Notes under the pieces: generated by a model | What the model was told of the DNA's origin: nothing | The model's database searches: none | Seen by the model: only the letters and a program-made list of their open reading frames with translations | Translations under genes and position numbers: made by a program | Source of the DNA: Bradyrhizobium sp. in8p8 | GTDB lineage: Bacteria > Pseudomonadota > Alphaproteobacteria > Rhizobiales > Xanthobacteraceae | Assembly (NCBI RefSeq): GCF_000426845.1 | Contig: NZ_AUGD01000024.1 | Span: forward strand, 1-64,000 | Direction: 5' to 3' | DNA length: 64,000 nucleotides | In this document: positions 62,201-64,000 of the stretch, piece by piece | How the letters are laid out: each line of letters opens with the position of its first letter | Numbering within the stretch: the stretch's first letter is position 1

Positions 62201-62220
62201 CCTCTCCCCGACGGGAGAGG
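62201..62220. repeat. REP-like hairpin (family A)
   Basis: CCTCTCCC and GGGAGAGG form a perfect 8-bp stem with a 4-base loop, just 3' of the DegT-family gene and upstream of murJ. Its core matches the palindromes at 26188 and 48122, and it may act as a terminator. Confidence 0.7.
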
Positions 62221-62231
62221 CGAGAGGCAAA

Positions 62232-63383
62232 TCACCCCGCAATCGCGCCGCGGACGGCGGCGATCGCCCTCTCCTGGTCGGCTTCGGTCAGATAGGCGTG
62301 CATCGGCAGGCTGATGACGTCCTGCGACAGGCTCTCGCACCCCGGCAACCCGCCCTCGGCGACCGGATAGTGCTTGTAGGCGGTCTGCTGATGCATCGAC
62401 TTGCCGTAATAGATCGCGGTCGGCACGCCCTGGGCCTTCAGCGCGGCCGCGAAGCCGTCGCGGTCGGTGCCGTTGGGCAGGCGGATGGTGTACTGCGCCC
62501 AGACCGAGGTGTTGCCGGGCGCGAGGCGCGGGACGGTGACGACATTGGACAGCCCGCGCGCGTAGCGCTCCGCGACCTCGTTGCGGGCGGCGATCTCGTC
62601 ATCGAAGATCTTCAGCTTCTCGATCAGGATCGCGGCCTGCATGGTGTCGAGTCGGCCGGTGAGACCGAGGCGGACGTTGTCGTATTTGTCGACGCCCTGC
62701 CCGTGCACGCGGATGCTGCGCAAGGTGGCGGCGAGCTCGTCGTCGTCGGTGAAGATCGCGCCGCCATCGCCGAAGCAGCCGAGCGGTTTTGCCGGGAAGA
62801 AGCTGGTCGCAGTCGCATGCCCGAACGTGCCGAGCTTGCGGCCCTTGTAGCTCGCGCCGAAGCCTTGCGCGGCGTCGTCGAGCACGAACAGGCCCTCGGC
62901 CTTGGCTATCTCCGCGATGGCATCATGATCGGCCGGCTGGCCGAACAGGTCGACCGGAATCACCGCGACGGGCTTCAGGCCCGCCTTGCGGGCTGTCGTG
63001 ATGCCGCGCTTCAGCGACTCCGGGCTCATGTTGAAGGTCGCCTCGTCGACGTCGACATAGACAGGCGTCGCGCCGGTCCGCGCCACCGGCGATGCTGTCG
63101 CGATGAAGGTGAAGGACGGACACAGCACGGCATCGCCGGGGCCGAAATTCTTCGCCATCATCACCATCAGGATTGCGTCGGTGCCGCTGGCGCAGGCGAT
63201 GACGTGCTTGGCGCCGCAATACGCCGCCAGCTGCTTCTCCAGCTCGAAGACCTCAGGCCCGTTGACGAACTGGCAATGGTCCATCACGCGCTTCACCGCT
63301 GCATCGAGCGAGGCGCCGAGCCGGCGCCGCTGCGAGGCGACATCGATGAAGGGAATGGGTTCGGAGCGCAGATGCTGGTTCAT
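62232..63383 (-). CDS. DegT/DnrJ/EryC1/StrS aminotransferase (nucleotide-sugar aminotransferase)
   Basis: The protein is 383 residues from ATG 63383, which has AAGG 5 bases upstream, preferred over ATG 63413. Motifs are ASGTDAILMVMMAKN, DDAAQGFGASYKG and the PLP lysine in ATATSFFPAKPLGCFGDGG. This is the WbpE/ArnB-like family that transaminates 3- or 4-keto UDP-sugars. The adjacent Gfo/Idh/MocA dehydrogenase (upstream, partial) fits a WbpB/WbpE-like pair making an amino-sugar for surface glycan. Confidence 0.92.
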   Translation of the reverse strand: MNQHLRSEPIPFIDVASQRRRLGASLDAAVKRVMDHCQFVNGPEVFELEKQLAAYCGAKHVIACASGTDAILMVMMAKNFGPGDAVLCPSFTFIATASPVARTGATPVYVDVDEATFNMSPESLKRGITTARKAGLKPVAVIPVDLFGQPADHDAIAEIAKAEGLFVLDDAAQGFGASYKGRKLGTFGHATATSFFPAKPLGCFGDGGAIFTDDDELAATLRSIRVHGQGVDKYDNVRLGLTGRLDTMQAAILIEKLKIFDDEIAARNEVAERYARGLSNVVTVPRLAPGNTSVWAQYTIRLPNGTDRDGFAAALKAQGVPTAIYYGKSMHQQTAYKHYPVAEGGLPGCESLSQDVISLPMHAYLTEADQERAIAAVRGAIAG

Positions 63384-63422
63384 GGCACCTTGTGACGTTT
63401 GAGCGGACGACATGGAAAGGAA

Positions 63423-64000
63423 TCAGCCGGCGACGCGGCGAGCAGCCTTGCGAGCCGGCGACGTGGCTGCGGGGCGCGAGGGCGTCTCCAGGCACTGGGT
63501 GGCGATCGCGAGGCTGGCGACGCCTTCATCGCCCGTCACAGCCGGCGTCTCGCCATGGCGCACCGCCTTCAGGAACGCGATCAGCTCGGCGCGCAGCGGC
63601 TCGTCGTGGCCGACAGGAAGATGCCGCATCGAGTAGCTGCCATCGGGCTTGAAGCCGAAGCACTCGGTGACCTGGCGCGTCAAGAGATCGCCCATCACGT
63701 ATTTGCCGCGGGTCGCGACCGTGACGCTGCGCGCCTTGAACGGCGTCAGCCAGTTGGTGTTGATGTGGGCCAGCACGCCGTTGGCGGTGCGGAACTGCAA
63801 CAGCGCGATATCCTCGCGCTCGGCCACCGCGCTCGACAATTGCGGCTGCACCTCGACGATGTCGGATTCGGTGAACCAGCGGATCAGATCGATGTCGTGC
63901 ACGGCAAGGTCGATGACGACGCCGACATTGGACATGCGCGGCGGGAACGGGCCGACCCGCGTGATCGCGATGGAGAGGATATCCTCGCCCGCGATCGCCT
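63423..64000 (-). CDS. Gfo/Idh/MocA family oxidoreductase, C-terminal part (cut by window end)
   Basis: The frame is open to base 64000, so the N-terminal NAD-binding Rossmann domain is beyond the window. Visible are VGPFPPRMSNVGVVIDLAVHDIDLIRWF (the conserved GGG/D-x-HDID region) and strand-rich C-terminal residues ending with a basic Ala/Arg tail. It is the likely dehydrogenase partner of the DegT aminotransferase, 39 bp downstream on the same strand. Confidence 0.85.
   Translation of the reverse strand, partial: AIAGEDILSIAITRVGPFPPRMSNVGVVIDLAVHDIDLIRWFTESDIVEVQPQLSSAVAEREDIALLQFRTANGVLAHINTNWLTPFKARSVTVATRGKYVMGDLLTRQVTECFGFKPDGSYSMRHLPVGHDEPLRAELIAFLKAVRHGETPAVTGDEGVASLAIATQCLETPSRPAATSPARKAARRVAG

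Noticed and set aside
1..64000. tRNA, rRNA, CRISPR arrays, insertion sequences or prophage genes
   Set aside because: None could be recognised by eye; only short palindromic repeats and coding repeats are present. A dedicated RNA search could still find small RNAs in the gaps.

Overview
The window is a high-GC alphaproteobacterial chromosome segment, most likely Bradyrhizobium or a close relative. The grounds are a Caulobacter-like flagellar cluster with FlbT, a giant growth-pole-ring-like coiled-coil protein next to an Mla-type lipid transporter, and family-level resemblance of most proteins to rhizobial ones. This assignment is inference; no search was run. No transposase, tRNA, rRNA or CRISPR array was seen.

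Left part (1-13 kb): a flagellar locus. It holds the N-terminal part of a flagellin (minus), a divergent flbT (plus) with a strong terminator, and a minus-strand flgE-flgK-flgL block with a very good sigma-54 promoter ahead of flgE. Between flbT and flgL lie four tightly packed minus-strand genes not known from flagellar assembly: a glycosyltransferase-like protein, a PLP enzyme, an ATP-grasp ligase and a PLP amino-acid decarboxylase. Their junctions overlap by 11 and 4 bp or are 1 bp apart. This cassette is the best candidate here for an undescribed pathway.

13-32 kb: mostly single metabolic and stress genes. These include msrB, a DAO-type FAD oxidoreductase, a SixA-like phosphatase, a universal stress protein, DUF1127, a MocR regulator, a YdcF-like protein, small membrane proteins, a YciE/YciF (DUF892) protein, a YbhN-like membrane protein and a large secreted SGNH hydrolase. 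A probable galactarate pair (aldehyde dehydrogenase plus GarD) follows, then a DUF2147 protein with a minisatellite at its 5' side, a ferredoxin-NADP reductase, a thioesterase, a 2Fe-2S ferredoxin and an Hpt protein.

32-41 kb: envelope biology. A 1900-residue membrane-anchored coiled-coil protein is built from hendecad repeats, followed by a terminator and an opposing mlaE-mlaF-mlaD-like ABC operon.

41-64 kb: a dipeptide epimerase facing an MFS permease, small unknown proteins, a secreted caspase-like protein, threonine dehydratase, a glycosyltransferase/metallophosphoesterase pair, thiD, a hybrid histidine kinase with an ethylene-receptor-like N-terminus, a stand-alone RAM domain, cytochromes c, a Met/Cys PLP enzyme, an orphan form-II CoxL-like molybdenum hydroxylase, and at the right edge murJ followed by nucleotide-sugar genes (DegT aminotransferase and a Gfo/Idh/MocA dehydrogenase cut by the window end). 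Short palindromic repeats of two families lie in several intergenic gaps.
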